Part shown: in pieces, positions 46,283 through 56,435 of the stretch
How positions within the stretch are numbered: position 1 is the first letter of the stretch
How the letters are laid out: each line of letters starts with the position of its first letter
Origin: Alphaproteobacteria bacterium
Lineage (GTDB): Bacteria; Pseudomonadota; Alphaproteobacteria; G02398745; G023898745
Direction of reading: 5' to 3'
NCBI GenBank assembly: GCA_023898745.1
Contig: CP060237.1
Span: 620,001 to 684,000 of the forward strand
Length of the DNA stretch: 64,000 nucleotides
Notes under the pieces: generated by a model
What the model saw: only the letters and a program-made list of their open reading frames with translations
What the model was told of the DNA's origin: nothing
Databases searched by the model: none
Position numbers and translations under genes: made by a program

Positions 46283-47422
46283 ATGATACAAAACATAAGT
46301 AAATTCATGTTCACAAGTGGTCATAGAAGAACCCCATTCAATCAATGGTTTTGGGATATTGATCGAAGGATATTGTTAATCTTTTTGATGATGATTTTTC
46401 TAGGAATTGTCTTGAACTTTGCAGCAACGCCACCAATTGCCAAGCGTCTTGGTTTGGCGCCATTTTATTTTGCGAAGCGGCATATTCTATATATGATTCC
46501 TGCATTGTTTTTAATGATATTTGGCTCTTTTTTGAATCCTGTGCAATTGCGTAAATTATGTTTACTTGCCTTGTTTGGATCACTTTGTTTGCTAGTGTTT
46601 ACGTATTTTTTTGGGCATGAGATTAAAGGGGCAAGGCGCTGGATCCAATTTATGGGCTTGTCTGTACAAATCTCTGAATTTATTAAACCATGTTTTTGTG
46701 TGATTTCAAGTTGGATGATTACAAAGCAGTTTCATGATCCCAGATTTAAAGGGATAATCTACTCCTTTTTGATGTTGTGTTTTATATTATTTTTTCTTTT
46801 ATTGCAGCCAGATCTCGGTATGTCAGCTGTATTATTTTCTAGTTGGTTGGTGCAGATTTTTATTGGTGGTATGCCCATGATTTATGCTGTGGTGGCTGCG
46901 TGTGCCGCGCCTGTTATGATTTTGTTTGCTTATCTTTTTTTACCGCATGCAGCTCACCGTATGAATATGTTTATGAGCGGACAGCAAAATTACCAAGTTG
47001 CAAAAGCTCTAGAAGCTGTAAAAAAAGGTGGGTTATTTGGGCAAGGTGTTGGTGAAGGTACAATTAAGAAATACGTGCCAGATGCTCATGCGGACTTTAT
47101 TTTTGCAGTTGCTGGAGAAGAGTTTGGTATTGTCCTGTGTCTCGTGATTGTTTTGTTATTTGGGATGTTGGTATATTTTGTGATGCAACGAATTCGCAAT
47201 AATCGCAGTTTCTTTTCTGTGTTAACCATTTCGGGAATTTTGACACAATTTTCTGTACAGAGTATTATTAACATTTCATCAGTGTTGGGGTTGATTCCAA
47301 CAAAAGGTATGACATTGCCATTTATTAGTTACGGCGGATCTTCTTTATTAGCGCTAGGATTTTCATGCGCTATTTTGTTGAGTTTAACAAAGCGTCACCA
47401 AGAAATGGGTGAAGCGTTTTGA
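46283..47422 (+). CDS. ftsW: Peptidoglycan glycosyltransferase FtsW
   Basis: 379 residues (a Met at 46307 would give 371) with about 10 membrane helices of the SEDS family. Key motifs: GARRWIQFMGLSVQISEFIKPCF (about 115-137, with the conserved KGARRWI and SEF-KP), LLQPDLGMSAVLF, and TKGMTLPFISYGGSSLLALGF (about 338-358). The segment ATPPIAKRLGLAPFYFAKRH near the start is the alphaproteobacterial FtsW form rather than RodA. It polymerises glycan at the septum with FtsI. It is separated from the rsmH-ftsL-ftsI cluster, and murG, murC and ftsZ are not in the window. Start choice uncertain. Confidence 0.93.
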   Translation: MIQNISKFMFTSGHRRTPFNQWFWDIDRRILLIFLMMIFLGIVLNFAATPPIAKRLGLAPFYFAKRHILYMIPALFLMIFGSFLNPVQLRKLCLLALFGSLCLLVFTYFFGHEIKGARRWIQFMGLSVQISEFIKPCFCVISSWMITKQFHDPRFKGIIYSFLMLCFILFFLLLQPDLGMSAVLFSSWLVQIFIGGMPMIYAVVAACAAPVMILFAYLFLPHAAHRMNMFMSGQQNYQVAKALEAVKKGGLFGQGVGEGTIKKYVPDAHADFIFAVAGEEFGIVLCLVIVLLFGMLVYFVMQRIRNNRSFFSVLTISGILTQFSVQSIINISSVLGLIPTKGMTLPFISYGGSSLLALGFSCAILLSLTKRHQEMGEAF

Positions 47423-47498
47423 TAGATTTTAGTTAATAGACTGTTAAGGTTTTTCTGACTTATAGTGCTGATGAATGTCTTATAGAGACGTATAAGCA

Positions 47499-48476
47499 AT
47501 GCTATTTTTTTACCTCAATTGTAGCAATGGGTTGACGGCGCCTGATGTTATGGATGTGGCAAATGCTGCGGCAGCAGCGTTAACACGAACGGAACGTGTG
47601 ACATGCGATTCTTGCACAGGGGGTAAGGTAGTACAAGTAGCCCAGGTTGCATTGGATCTTGTGGAAGGTGTGTTGGATGGGTTAGCAGGTGATAAGATGA
47701 AGCCACTAGCTAAAGAATTTTGGGGGTGGATGGCAGTTAAATACTTCAGCGTCTTTTTGGCGTATTTTTCGACTGGTTTGGTCACATATTTTTCCTTCTA
47801 TCCTGTTAGTCCTGATGATCCTGATAAAGACAAAATGACGAGAGAGAGGAATGGTGGTTTAGGCGCTGTATTTGCGCTCTCCACTCTTCTTGATATTGTT
47901 CTAATGTGTAAAACGAGTGGATTAATAATTGATTTTGGTAAATTAAAAAGCGTTTCAGACACGTTAACAAAGTATTTTTTTACAGATATAATAGTCATAG
48001 CCACTACTTGCAATAATTTCCTGACTAAAGATATGTCTGCATTTGCATCTGATCGTTTACCTTCTAAAGCGTTCATGGAACATCTTGAAGAATTTGAGAA
48101 AAAGCGTGAGCAGTGTAAGAGGGCGCTAGAGGTTCATAAATTGGCCGAGCAAGAAGAAACAGCGCGCATAAGGTCGAGAAGTTTGATATCCAAAGTATTG
48201 ATATTGTGTATGCATGCAACCCAGGTTGGAGTGTATATTTCTCAGGGCGCAAGTAAAGAGGTAATTTTTGGTATATATTTTGGAGGCCTGATTCTTGAAA
48301 GTCTTGAAAGATCGAACTCTGTTCATGGTGGTGTGCGTGATTTAGAAGAGGTGCAAAGCATCACTTCTTTGGCGCAAGAGTATGAAGAACGAATCAGAGA
48401 TTTTGATAAAACTTACGGACCTGGTGTTAAATTGATGTTGCAGAAAAAAAAGGAGCTTGAAGCTACTGATGAATAA
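47499..48476 (+). CDS. Hypothetical membrane protein
   Basis: 325 residues. The N-terminus is short and hydrophobic (MLFFYLNCSNG), and a TAA two codons upstream fixes the start. Hydrophobic segments lie near residues 88-108, 124-140, 160-176 and 232-270. Between them is a charged helical stretch (FMEHLEEFEKKREQCKRALEVHKLAEQEETARIR in pieces, about 190-225), and the C-terminus is coiled-coil-like (YEERIRDFDKTYGPGVKLMLQKKKELEATDE in part). No family recognised. It precedes another unknown membrane protein by 82 bp on the same strand. Confidence 0.55.
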   Translation: MLFFYLNCSNGLTAPDVMDVANAAAAALTRTERVTCDSCTGGKVVQVAQVALDLVEGVLDGLAGDKMKPLAKEFWGWMAVKYFSVFLAYFSTGLVTYFSFYPVSPDDPDKDKMTRERNGGLGAVFALSTLLDIVLMCKTSGLIIDFGKLKSVSDTLTKYFFTDIIVIATTCNNFLTKDMSAFASDRLPSKAFMEHLEEFEKKREQCKRALEVHKLAEQEETARIRSRSLISKVLILCMHATQVGVYISQGASKEVIFGIYFGGLILESLERSNSVHGGVRDLEEVQSITSLAQEYEERIRDFDKTYGPGVKLMLQKKKELEATDE

Positions 48477-48558
48477 AGAAGTTTTTTAATTTTAAGAAGT
48501 TATTAATAATTCTCTTTCTTTTCGTTTTGAGGGAATATAAATCAAAAGCTGCAGTTAT

Positions 48559-50907
48559 ATGTTTTTTTGTTTGATGGCGGGAATAGGTGGAGGTCTTTGT
48601 GGAGGATCGGGATGCTGGGGACACAGCACTTCACCTTCAGCGCCATCTTCGACATCTCAGCAATCTTTTGTTGGGCGATTATATAGTTGGTGGTGGGGAG
48701 AGCAGCCATCTTCTGTTGTAACACCTGCAATCGTTACAACAAATTCTCAGGCAGATCAAAATATTGATGAAGAAGGCGAAGGCGTGTGTTGTGATGGGGC
48801 ATGCACATGTGCTTGCACCACAGAGGTGACTTTAGATATAGTTGGTCCTGTGTGTTTAGCGATGTGTTTAGCATGGCAGCCTTACTCGTTGTATGAATGT
48901 GTGAATAAAAATGTATACGCATTTTCGCCGTATTTTAAAATTGCTATAGACACTGTGCTTATTTTTTTCTACATACTGCATCAAAAGATTGATTTTGAAG
49001 ATTCTATAAAACAGTTAGTTGATTTTACAGGCAGAATGGAGGCTTTTTTAAACCTTTTTGCGGATTATCAAAATAAATGGATTCAGGATCCAGAAAACAC
49101 AAAAGCATTGTTTGATGAAGTGGGTAAATTAGGAGCTGAACTAGGAGAAGAAAAGTTAAGACGACATTATGCTCTGGGTGGGTGTTGGAGTTTTGTATCG
49201 AAAATCAATGAAAATGCTTTAAGGGCATTTTTAACTGGGGTTGGTGCACTGCTTCTTGGTGTGAGTTTTCATTATCCTGACTTTAAGTTTAACCTTGAAT
49301 TTTTTGAACTCTCTTTGGTAAATTTTGCTTATTTCTGGGTTGTGATTTCTAATCTTATCGGAGATCTTTTGCTTCAACAGGGGGAGTTTAGATGTCGTGC
49401 CTATGAAACATATACAAGGGCGATTGAGTTCCAAGAGTCAATACGTTCTAAAGAACAGATAAAGCCTGAAGAAGATTTGCAAGAAACTCGGACCCTTAGC
49501 GTTGATGAGAGTGGGGCAGTGAGGAAAGAGCGGGAGCGGGCGCTAATTGAAGGCGTCAAAGAAAAAAGTAAGTTTTCTAAATCTCCTTATGTGTGGTGGG
49601 GAAAATTTGGTGTAAATTTTGTAGCAGATGTTACATCTGCTTTAGCTATGCTTTTATTTCCGTTCCTATCTTACCCTTGTATAAATGAGGATTTCACCAA
49701 CCAAGAGGCTTGGAAAAAGGATATTGTGACGGCTATTTTTTATCTTGTTTCGCGAGGAGGCAAGATGGTGTCTTTGGATAATAAAGAGAATGAGAAGACT
49801 CTTGTTGAGTTGCTCGCAGCTCACAAAGATGCGGCAGAGATGCTTAATGACGCTGTGAAAAAGTTGCGTTTTAATGAAAGGTTGGCGAATGCAGCGAAGA
49901 CTGCTGAGGTGCGAGAAGATATGGAGGTAAATTTTGGCTATTCAAAAGAGGATATCGATGAAATACAAAGAGCCAACTATGACGATCTGCTCGAGGATGC
50001 GAATAAAAAACTAGCAGAGCGCATAAAGTGGCGAAGAATTATTGAGGACTGCGCATTAGATGAAGGGCTGTGCCGTGGCGAAGCGTACTGGAATTTTTGG
50101 GTTGATAAGCGCAAATGGATAAATATATTATGGGTTAATATTTTAGGCTATATCTTTTTAACATTAGGTCATATTGAGGAGGCTGCTTATCCCCGGAACG
50201 AAACAGCAAATATAACAATCGCTTTCACTACGGACGCGACTAAATACGAGTATCCATGGGCAGATGTTTTGCGATTTGGGACCTTTGGGTTTTCATGGCT
50301 TTTAGGATGGAGTGAATTTGTTCAACCAATCATAGATAATTCTAAACGCAAGGTTAGGGAAATTGAAAGCCTGAGAAAATTAGGCGAGGACAGAAGCAAG
50401 GTATTGTCAATAAATCTCGCTACTGTGAATTTGCGCAGCGCAGATGCTTTAGTGAAAGTAAATGGAAGTCCCAGTGTCCCAGGTGATGACCATGCTTCAG
50501 AGGCGCATAGAAGCAGTGGCTCTCCAGGCTCTTCCTCTTTGGCGTATGTTGGATCAACTCAAAGACATCGCCCTAGAAGTGGTAGTATCGCGCATCTTCC
50601 TCTAGCGCTTAGATTATCTCCGGGTGTCAACGATTCTTTTGCTGGCAGTTTGGCGTTTGAAGAGAAGGGTGAAGAGAGCGCAGATGAGTGTGATTCAGCA
50701 AAAGCCATAACAGACCAATTTGGAAGACTAGCGAATGAATGTCAGAGAGATACGGGGACGCCAAATAAGAAGCTGGTCGCTTTATTTTCTTCTGGTATTG
50801 CGAGTATCGCAATGCCAGAAGAAGATGAAGAAGAGATGGGTGGTTCGAACACACCTTCAGCTGCGCCATATAAAGGAGGCAGTGATTCAAGAGCTCCTTA
50901 TCAGTAA
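48559..50907 (+). CDS. Large hypothetical membrane protein with Cys-rich and low-complexity ends
   Basis: 782 residues. The N-terminus is Gly/Cys/Ser-rich ([19 protein letters not shown]), and a cysteine cluster [15 protein letters not shown] lies at about 76-90. About 8 hydrophobic segments follow between residues 95 and 610, with long charged helices in between (for example [18 protein letters not shown] and [22 protein letters not shown]). The last 150 residues are Ser/Pro/Gly-rich and disordered ([25 protein letters not shown]). No family recognised. It overlaps the end of the convergent thrS by 7 bp. The general layout resembles host-facing membrane proteins of intracellular bacteria, which is only an analogy. 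Confidence 0.6.
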   Translation: MFFCLMAGIGGGLCGGSGCWGHSTSPSAPSSTSQQSFVGRLYSWWWGEQPSSVVTPAIVTTNSQADQNIDEEGEGVCCDGACTCACTTEVTLDIVGPVCLAMCLAWQPYSLYECVNKNVYAFSPYFKIAIDTVLIFFYILHQKIDFEDSIKQLVDFTGRMEAFLNLFADYQNKWIQDPENTKALFDEVGKLGAELGEEKLRRHYALGGCWSFVSKINENALRAFLTGVGALLLGVSFHYPDFKFNLEFFELSLVNFAYFWVVISNLIGDLLLQQGEFRCRAYETYTRAIEFQESIRSKEQIKPEEDLQETRTLSVDESGAVRKERERALIEGVKEKSKFSKSPYVWWGKFGVNFVADVTSALAMLLFPFLSYPCINEDFTNQEAWKKDIVTAIFYLVSRGGKMVSLDNKENEKTLVELLAAHKDAAEMLNDAVKKLRFNERLANAAKTAEVREDMEVNFGYSKEDIDEIQRANYDDLLEDANKKLAERIKWRRIIEDCALDEGLCRGEAYWNFWVDKRKWINILWVNILGYIFLTLGHIEEAAYPRNETANITIAFTTDATKYEYPWADVLRFGTFGFSWLLGWSEFVQPIIDNSKRKVREIESLRKLGEDRSKVLSINLATVNLRSADALVKVNGSPSVPGDDHASEAHRSSGSPGSSSLAYVGSTQRHRPRSGSIAHLPLALRLSPGVNDSFAGSLAFEEKGEESADECDSAKAITDQFGRLANECQRDTGTPNKKLVALFSSGIASIAMPEEDEEEMGGSNTPSAAPYKGGSDSRAPYQ

Positions 50908-52814
50908 GCTTTAGCTAAAATTTGCTTTTGTATTTTTTGGATAAATTCATCCAGAGCGAGAACATCTGTTTTTTGTTCGCCTAATGTTCTAACAGTAACT
51001 GTTTTGTCTTGCATTTCATTTTTTCCAATCACTAAGATATAAGGAATTTTATGTGTAGAATGATCTCGCACTTTGTAAGAGATGGTTTTGCTTGAAATAT
51101 CCTTCATTACCCGTAACCCAGATTTTTCTAGCTCTTTATGAACTGCATCTACATATGGCAAAACCTCCTCATTCACGTTACAAATAGCAACTTGTGTGGG
51201 TGCGAGCCATAAGGGTAGCTTTCCAGCATAATGCTCAATTAAAATACCAATAAAACGCTCAAATGAACCTAAAATAGCGCGGTGCAGCATAACCGGACGA
51301 ACTTTGTCGCCATTATGGTCAACATAATGCGCATCTAAACGCTCTGGGAGCACGAAATCAACTTGAATGGTGCCGCATTGCCATTCACGTTTTAATGAGT
51401 CTCTCAGAACAAATTCAAGCTTAGGACCGTAGAATGCCCCTTCACCTTGATTGAGGGTAAAATCAAGCCCAGCAGCATGTGTTGCATCTTTTAGGGCTTG
51501 CTCAGCTTTGTCCCATGTTGCATCTGAGCCAGCACGTTTTTCAGGGCGATCAGAGAATTTAACATAGAAGTCGTCAAAACCAAAATCATGGTAAACTTCC
51601 TTTAGTAAACCGCAGAATTTTTTTACTTCTGAATTGATTTGTTCTTCTGTGCAAAAAATATGTGCATCATCTTGTGTAAATGCCCTTACACGCATGATTC
51701 CATGCAGCGCACCTGTTGGCTCATTTCTATGGCAGGAACCAAATTCCGCCATGCGCAAAGGTAGATCCTTATAACTCTTAAGACCTTGTTTAAAAATCTG
51801 AACATGACATGGGCAGTTCATAGGTTTCACAACATAATTTTGGGGCTCATTTGGAATGACAAACATATTTTCATAGAATTTTTCTGTATGTCCAGATGCA
51901 TCCCACAAAGACTGCGCAACGATTTGTGGTGTATTAACTTCTTGATATCCTTGCGGTTCTAATTTGTTGCGAATGTAGTTTTGAATGGTGCGATATACAA
52001 ACCAGCCCTTAGGATGCCAAAATACAGCGCCAGGCGCTTCATCTTGCAGATGAAATAAATCAAGTTGTGGGCCGAGCTTTCTATGATCTCTCTTTTCTGC
52101 CTCTTCAAGCATATGTAGATAATCATCTAGTTGTTCTTGCGTTGCCCAGGCTGTGCCATAGATACGTTGAAGCATTGGATTTTTCGCATTACCACGCCAA
52201 TAGGCACCTGCTATTTTTGTGAGCTTAAAAGCGGTTCCAACAAAACCTGTGTGGGGTAGATGAGGACCACGGCATAAATCAAGAAAATCACCTTGTCTAT
52301 ACACAGTCAGTGTTTGATCTGCAGGAATATCTTTAATAACCTCAACCTTAAATTCTTCCCCAATATCTGTGAAATGTTTCACTGCCTTATCACGGCTCCA
52401 TTCTTCTCTTAAGAATGGTTTTTTTGCTTCCACAATTTCTTTCATCTTTTTTTCAATTTTTAGCAAATCTTCAGGGCGAAATGGTTCTTTTTTATGGAAG
52501 TCATAGTAAAATCCATCATCAATAGCTGGACCGATAGTGACTTGAACATCTTTATATAGCGCTTTCACAGCTTCTGCTAATACATGTGCTGTGTCATGTC
52601 GTATGATTTCTAATACTTCCGGATCATCTTTTGTGAGAAGTTCTACCTGTGCATTATGAGGCAACTCTCTGGACATATCCCATAACTCACCATTCACTCT
52701 TGCTATGCAGGATTTTTTTAACAAACTAGGCGATATGGATTCTGCGAGCTGTGCGCTAGTTATAGGTCTTGTAAACTCTTTTTTAGAACCATCTTTGAGG
52801 GTGATTGAGAACAT
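50901..52814 (-). CDS. thrS: Threonyl-tRNA synthetase
   Basis: 637 residues. The N-terminal TGS domain is followed by the editing domain with [15 protein letters not shown] (H-x3-H) and [10 protein letters not shown]. The class II core shows NCPCHVQIF, motif 2 [31 protein letters not shown] (pieces around residue 365) and motif 3 [23 protein letters not shown]. The anticodon-binding domain ends with the Gly-rich [12 protein letters not shown]. Complete and normal in length. ATG at 52814. Confidence 0.98.
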   Translation of the reverse strand: MFSITLKDGSKKEFTRPITSAQLAESISPSLLKKSCIARVNGELWDMSRELPHNAQVELLTKDDPEVLEIIRHDTAHVLAEAVKALYKDVQVTIGPAIDDGFYYDFHKKEPFRPEDLLKIEKKMKEIVEAKKPFLREEWSRDKAVKHFTDIGEEFKVEVIKDIPADQTLTVYRQGDFLDLCRGPHLPHTGFVGTAFKLTKIAGAYWRGNAKNPMLQRIYGTAWATQEQLDDYLHMLEEAEKRDHRKLGPQLDLFHLQDEAPGAVFWHPKGWFVYRTIQNYIRNKLEPQGYQEVNTPQIVAQSLWDASGHTEKFYENMFVIPNEPQNYVVKPMNCPCHVQIFKQGLKSYKDLPLRMAEFGSCHRNEPTGALHGIMRVRAFTQDDAHIFCTEEQINSEVKKFCGLLKEVYHDFGFDDFYVKFSDRPEKRAGSDATWDKAEQALKDATHAAGLDFTLNQGEGAFYGPKLEFVLRDSLKREWQCGTIQVDFVLPERLDAHYVDHNGDKVRPVMLHRAILGSFERFIGILIEHYAGKLPLWLAPTQVAICNVNEEVLPYVDAVHKELEKSGLRVMKDISSKTISYKVRDHSTHKIPYILVIGKNEMQDKTVTVRTLGEQKTDVLALDEFIQKIQKQILAKAY

Positions 52815-52891
52815 AGGTATGAGATAATCATTTCTTTGTACTAGTGTACAACAGATATGATGAAATATTCATCAACATAAGGGGGATTTAT

Positions 52892-53131
52892 TTATTGCTC
52901 TGAACTTGCGACAACTTTTCTGAAGGCGAGTTCCTTCTTTTTGGCCTCTTCTCTTGCAACAAGTTTAGACAGCTCTTCGGGTGTTATTGTGTTTAACACG
53001 CCCAGTCTTATTTCTGGATGTGTACACAAGCTGCTCGTGCTGCTACTTGCTGTATCTGGAGACTCTGTTCGATCGGGGGAATTTGTTGAGGATGAAGCGC
53101 TCAAAGTAAGGCCAAAAATTATTTCCAACAT
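52892..53131 (-). CDS. Small hypothetical protein
   Basis: 79 residues from ATG 53131 (MLEIIFGLTLSASSSTNSPDRTES). The frame is open further, to an ATG at 53194, but that extension covers the 64-bp duplicated element. A short hydrophobic leader is followed by a Ser/Thr-rich region, then a helical end (TPEELSKLVAREEAKKKELAFRKV). No family recognised. It shares its upstream element with the gene at 53222..53656, which suggests a duplicated expression unit. Confidence 0.4.
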   Translation of the reverse strand: MLEIIFGLTLSASSSTNSPDRTESPDTASSSTSSLCTHPEIRLGVLNTITPEELSKLVAREEAKKKELAFRKVVASSEQ

Positions 53132-53143
53132 AAAATTTTCTTC

Positions 53144-53207
53144 CAAAAGGGTTTCTGGAGGGATTATGGAATATTTTTTTTCAAAAGTAAACAATCTTTT
53201 TGAAAAA
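53144..53207 (+). repeat. 64-bp direct repeat, copy A
   Basis: Matches 53670..53733 with one difference (position 53164, T versus G). Contains AAAAGGGTTTCTGGAGGGA, then an ATG and a U-rich hairpin TTTCAAAA..TTTTTGAAA. On the minus strand it lies just upstream of a small hypothetical gene. Confidence 0.85.
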
Positions 53208-53225
53208 TATTTCTTTAAAGTTTAA
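53166..53225 (+). CDS. Possible 19-residue peptide with strong SD, copy A
   Basis: ATG at 53166 is preceded by TCTGGAGGGATT, one of the best SD sequences in the window. It encodes MEYFFSKVNNLFEKYFFKV and stops at 53225. The first 14 residues are repeated by the second copy at 53692. It may be a real small protein or the 5' remnant of a duplicated gene; a hairpin lies within it. Confidence 0.3.
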   Translation: MEYFFSKVNNLFEKYFFKV

Positions 53226-53656
53226 TCCTCCCAAGAGAAACGACGCATTTCCGTAGCCTTATTGGCATTATGAGTTTGTAAAGCGTGCACTTGAGCGCGA
53301 AGTTGCTCATTTTCTTTCATATATTTTGAGCTATCTGCCCGCGCAGCATCTAGTTGATCTGCAAATTTGCGCAGTAACTCTTCAAGCCATGCAAATGAGG
53401 CAAGTTGTTGGTACGCATAAGCTTTTGCTTCTGCTTGCACTACCCTAAGCCGCATGCAAGATAACAACAAACCAAGATCTATCTCAGTGCCTGAGAGTGT
53501 TTTCAGGAGCGGCGCAGTAATACTACTGGGAACTATTAAGACGCAGCCATCAGGCTTTCGTTGAAGAGATATAGCGTTTGTCTTTACGCTCACTGTAGTT
53601 ATCAGCTGACAGTCTGTTTGTTCAGCAGATTGCACTATAAAGTTAAAAATAAACAC
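53222..53656 (-). CDS. Hypothetical protein with short leader and C-terminal helix
   Basis: 144 residues from a GTG at 53656 (MFIFNFIVQSAEQTDCQ), whose leader is short and hydrophobic. The middle has a beta-rich segment (CVLIVPSSITAPLLKTLSGTEIDL in part), and residues about 75-135 form a long helix with heptad features (LRKFADQLDAARADSSKYMKENEQLRAQVHAL in pieces). No family recognised. A copy of the 64-bp repeat sits upstream of it (53670..53733). Confidence 0.45.
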   Translation of the reverse strand: MFIFNFIVQSAEQTDCQLITTVSVKTNAISLQRKPDGCVLIVPSSITAPLLKTLSGTEIDLGLLLSCMRLRVVQAEAKAYAYQQLASFAWLEELLRKFADQLDAARADSSKYMKENEQLRAQVHALQTHNANKATEMRRFSWED

Positions 53657-53669
53657 AGTTCCAGGATAT

Positions 53670-53733
53670 CAAAAGGGTTTCTGGAGGGAGTATGGAATAT
53701 TTTTTTTCAAAAGTAAACAATCTTTTTGAAAAA
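53670..53733 (+). repeat. 64-bp direct repeat, copy B
   Basis: Second copy of the element at 53144..53207. Its ATG (53692) opens a 69-codon frame that starts MEYFFSKVNNLFEK and then reads through a family 1 palindromic repeat, ending at 53901; only the shared start looks meaningful. Confidence 0.85.
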
Positions 53734-53766
53734 AAATTGAGGAATTTTCATGCAGGCGCCCGAAGT

Positions 53767-53842
53767 CGTCATCACGAGGAGCTGAGCTTCGTGGCGATCC
53801 ACTATAGATGGCCACGCCGCTTATGGCGGACTCGCCATGACG
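53767..53842. repeat. Palindromic repeat family 1, copy 12
   Basis: CGTCATCACGAGGAGCTGAG to GACTCGCCATGACG with core GTGGCGATCCACTATAGATGGCCACG written across the centre. Read through by the copy B micro-ORF. Confidence 0.85.
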
Positions 53843-53922
53843 GGCGCGCGTTTTTATCAAAAGTTTGCATTTTCTTTACGAAATATCATTTAATAAGATA
53901 AATCACACAAATCTATCAGAAC

Positions 53923-54528
53923 GTGTTTAAATCCAAGTATTTTAAAATCGGGTTTTTTGGCTGTTTTTTAGCGGCATTTTTATTTCTCATATACGATGTT
54001 GCTTTATTTGATTACAAGCTTAAAAAAATGCCTATCATTGAAGTTTTAGAAAAAAAGCTCAAGTATCCACCGAATACCAACATATTTCAAATTAAAGAGG
54101 ATCATACGCTTTCAACATTGAAAGATGGTAAGGTTGAAAACTACAAAACATTGCAAGAGCTTATTAAAGATCAAAACACTATCTTGTTTATTTGGTCTCC
54201 AACATGTGGATATTGCCCAGATCAAATGAAGAAAATCACCGCGCTAGATACTTATAAGGCAAAAGCGAATATTGTGATGATTGGTGTATATGGTGATATC
54301 AATGCAGCGTATGCTAAGCACAAAGAGCTCGGTAAGGGTGATTTTATTTATGATAATGATCCAACGCTTAAGATTTTGCGAATTCTAGCCACGGATTTGA
54401 TTCAAAGTCAGGAAATTGGGTTCCCATTTTATGTGTTTATCAACAAAAAAGGCGAGGTTGTTGCAAGGTATTCTGGTGATATTGCGTGGGAGATGGTTGG
54501 AAGCGATATCTTAAGGGCAACATTTTAG
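53923..54528 (+). CDS. Membrane-anchored thioredoxin-like protein
   Basis: 201 residues from a GTG at 53923. One N-terminal helix (FKIGFFGCFLAAFLFLIYDVAL, about 7-28) anchors a periplasmic thioredoxin fold. The active site is WSPTCGYCPDQMKKI with CGYC at about residues 88-91; GFPFYVFINKKGEVVARYSGDI gives the cis-Pro (about 166-187). TlpA/ResA-like proteins reduce cytochrome or other periplasmic thiols. The stop overlaps the start of the next gene by one base, so the two are co-translated. Confidence 0.82.
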   Translation: MFKSKYFKIGFFGCFLAAFLFLIYDVALFDYKLKKMPIIEVLEKKLKYPPNTNIFQIKEDHTLSTLKDGKVENYKTLQELIKDQNTILFIWSPTCGYCPDQMKKITALDTYKAKANIVMIGVYGDINAAYAKHKELGKGDFIYDNDPTLKILRILATDLIQSQEIGFPFYVFINKKGEVVARYSGDIAWEMVGSDILRATF

Positions 54529-56009
54529 TGGATTACGATGTTATCGTCATTGGATCTGGGATTGGTGGGTTAACAACGGCGTCGCTTTTATGTCAGCTAT
54601 ACAATAAGAAAGTTCTAGTGCTCGAGCAGCACTATCGATTGGGCGGGTTTACGCATACCTTCAAAAGACCTCCAGGTTATGAATGGTCCGTAGGCGTACA
54701 CTATATTGGTGGTATGCATCCAGGTAGGTTGCAACGCAAGGCCTTTGATTTTATTACAGAAAATCAAGTTGAATGGGTATCGTTTCCAGATCAATATGAT
54801 CACTTTATTTATCCTGATGTAAGGGTAGATGCAGATAAAAATTTAAAAAAATACATTGTAAATTTAAGCACAGCTTTCCCTGAAGAAAAGGCTGCAATTA
54901 AGCAATATTTTAAAGATATTAAACGTGCCTCTACTTTTGATATGTTGTCGCACATATTGAGTGATTTTATTATGCGTTTTATAAAAAAATTACCTCTGTT
55001 TTATGATGCGCAGCAGTCAGTGCGGCAGTATCTGGATCGACAATTTAAATCCGAAAAATTAAAGGCTGTGCTTTTGTCTGAGTGGGGTAATTATGGTGTT
55101 CATTCTAAAAATGCACCACTTTGGTTGCATGCCATTATGGTAGCGCATTATTTGGATGGTGCATTTTATCCAAAAGGGGAAACGGCTGTTATTGCAGACA
55201 GCATTCAAAAAGTTATTGAAAAGCATGGTGGACAGTGTGTGCGCAATGCTGAAGTAACGAAAATTTTAGAAAAAGATGGTATAGTGTATGGCGTTGAAGT
55301 GAAAAAACAAGATAAGATGTTAACGTATAAGGCTGATGTGGTTGTTTCAGATGTTGGATATTATGGAACAAAGAAATTATTGGGTCAATTAACGAAAACA
55401 GATGAAGAGCTTTATAAGGGCGCAAAAACGTGCGTAACAGTTTATCTTGGGTTAAAAGAGCATCCAAAAAAAGCAGGGCTAGATGGAAGTAATTTCTGGA
55501 TGTTTGAGTCTTATGATCATTACAATAGTAATCCGCTGTTTTTATCTTCTCCACCTGGGCAAAGTCGGTATTACACAGCATCTGCAACAATATTTTGTGA
55601 TTTTGATGTGTTTAAGAAATTTGTGCACCAACCACGACGGAAGCGTGAACAGGCGTATACAGACTTAAAGCAAAAGTATCAAGATGATATTTTAAAAAGG
55701 GTTTATAAGCATTTTCCAAAATTAAAGGGTATGGTGGATTATGCAGAAACCAGTACACCTTTGAGTATTGTGCACTATATGAAACATTATCACGGTTCTA
55801 TTTATGGCGTGCCAAGACGTGTAGGTATGAAAAAAATTACCTTAGAGAAACAATTTAAAAATCTATATCTTGCGGGTGCTGATGCTGACATTATGGGTGT
55901 TATTGGATCCATGATTGGTGGAATTGGCGCGGCAGGGAAAATTGTTGGTGTGAGTTTGATAGGGATGTATATGAGGATGAAATTTGCCGTTATCCGGAGG
56001 CGACGCTGA
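54528..56009 (+). CDS. FAD-dependent oxidoreductase, CrtI/RetSat (phytoene desaturase / retinol saturase) family
   Basis: 493 residues from a GTG at 54528 overlapping the preceding stop; an in-frame ATG at 54486 lies inside that gene. The N-terminal dinucleotide motif DYDVIVIGSGIGGLTTASLLCQLYNKKVLVLEQHYRLGGFTHTF appears in segments, followed by VGVHYIGG. The C-terminal FAD motif is NLYLAGADADIMGVIGSMIGGIGAAG (about 458-483). Such enzymes desaturate or saturate polyene chains; no carotenoid genes are nearby, so the substrate is unknown. The coupling to a thioredoxin-like protein is notable. Confidence 0.85.
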   Translation: MDYDVIVIGSGIGGLTTASLLCQLYNKKVLVLEQHYRLGGFTHTFKRPPGYEWSVGVHYIGGMHPGRLQRKAFDFITENQVEWVSFPDQYDHFIYPDVRVDADKNLKKYIVNLSTAFPEEKAAIKQYFKDIKRASTFDMLSHILSDFIMRFIKKLPLFYDAQQSVRQYLDRQFKSEKLKAVLLSEWGNYGVHSKNAPLWLHAIMVAHYLDGAFYPKGETAVIADSIQKVIEKHGGQCVRNAEVTKILEKDGIVYGVEVKKQDKMLTYKADVVVSDVGYYGTKKLLGQLTKTDEELYKGAKTCVTVYLGLKEHPKKAGLDGSNFWMFESYDHYNSNPLFLSSPPGQSRYYTASATIFCDFDVFKKFVHQPRRKREQAYTDLKQKYQDDILKRVYKHFPKLKGMVDYAETSTPLSIVHYMKHYHGSIYGVPRRVGMKKITLEKQFKNLYLAGADADIMGVIGSMIGGIGAAGKIVGVSLIGMYMRMKFAVIRRRR

Positions 56010-56014
56010 GGGGT

Positions 56015-56060
56015 TGCTCTGAGATCATTATTCATTCTCTTCGCTTATCCAGAATGACAT
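56015..56060. repeat. Palindromic repeat family 2-like, degenerate
   Basis: CTCTGAGATCATTATTC to CTTATCCAGAATGACA. Resembles the outer arms of family 2. Weak. Confidence 0.35.
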
Positions 56061-56124
56061 TTTGAGTTGACAATTCACCCAAATCATGCGCAATATAATA
56101 ATAATTTGTATAGAAGTGCAACAG

Positions 56125-56424
56125 ATGTTTGCTGTAATTAAAACAGGCGGAAAGCAATATAAAGTAAAGCAAGGCGATACGTTGAGTGTTGAAAAACTTG
56201 ATGTGCCTCAAGGTGAGAAGTTTAGCATTTCAGATGTGCTAATGACAAATGATGGGAAAAAGACTGCATTTGATTCAAAAAGCAAGGTGGAAGCAGAAGT
56301 TGTAGAGCACTATAAAGACGATAAAGTAATCATCTTTAAGAAAAAGAGACGTCAAAACTATCGTCGTAAGATGGGTCATCGTCAAATGTTGACAAAAATT
56401 CAAATCAATAAGATCGAGTTTTAG
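56125..56424 (+). CDS. rplU: 50S ribosomal protein L21
   Basis: 99 residues from ATG 56125 (MFAVIKTGGKQYKVKQGDTL); the 13 extra codons back to 56086 are not conserved. KVIIFKKKRRQNYRRKMGHRQ is the conserved basic segment near the C-terminus that contacts 23S rRNA. First gene of rplU-rpmA. Confidence 0.97.
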   Translation: MFAVIKTGGKQYKVKQGDTLSVEKLDVPQGEKFSISDVLMTNDGKKTAFDSKSKVEAEVVEHYKDDKVIIFKKKRRQNYRRKMGHRQMLTKIQINKIEF

Positions 56425-56435
56425 GGAGATAAGAT

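Noticed and set aside
53692..53901. A 69-residue plus-strand gene starting MEYFFSKVNNLFEK.
   Set aside because: Beyond the first 14 codons it is a palindromic repeat read in frame; only the short shared start may be real.
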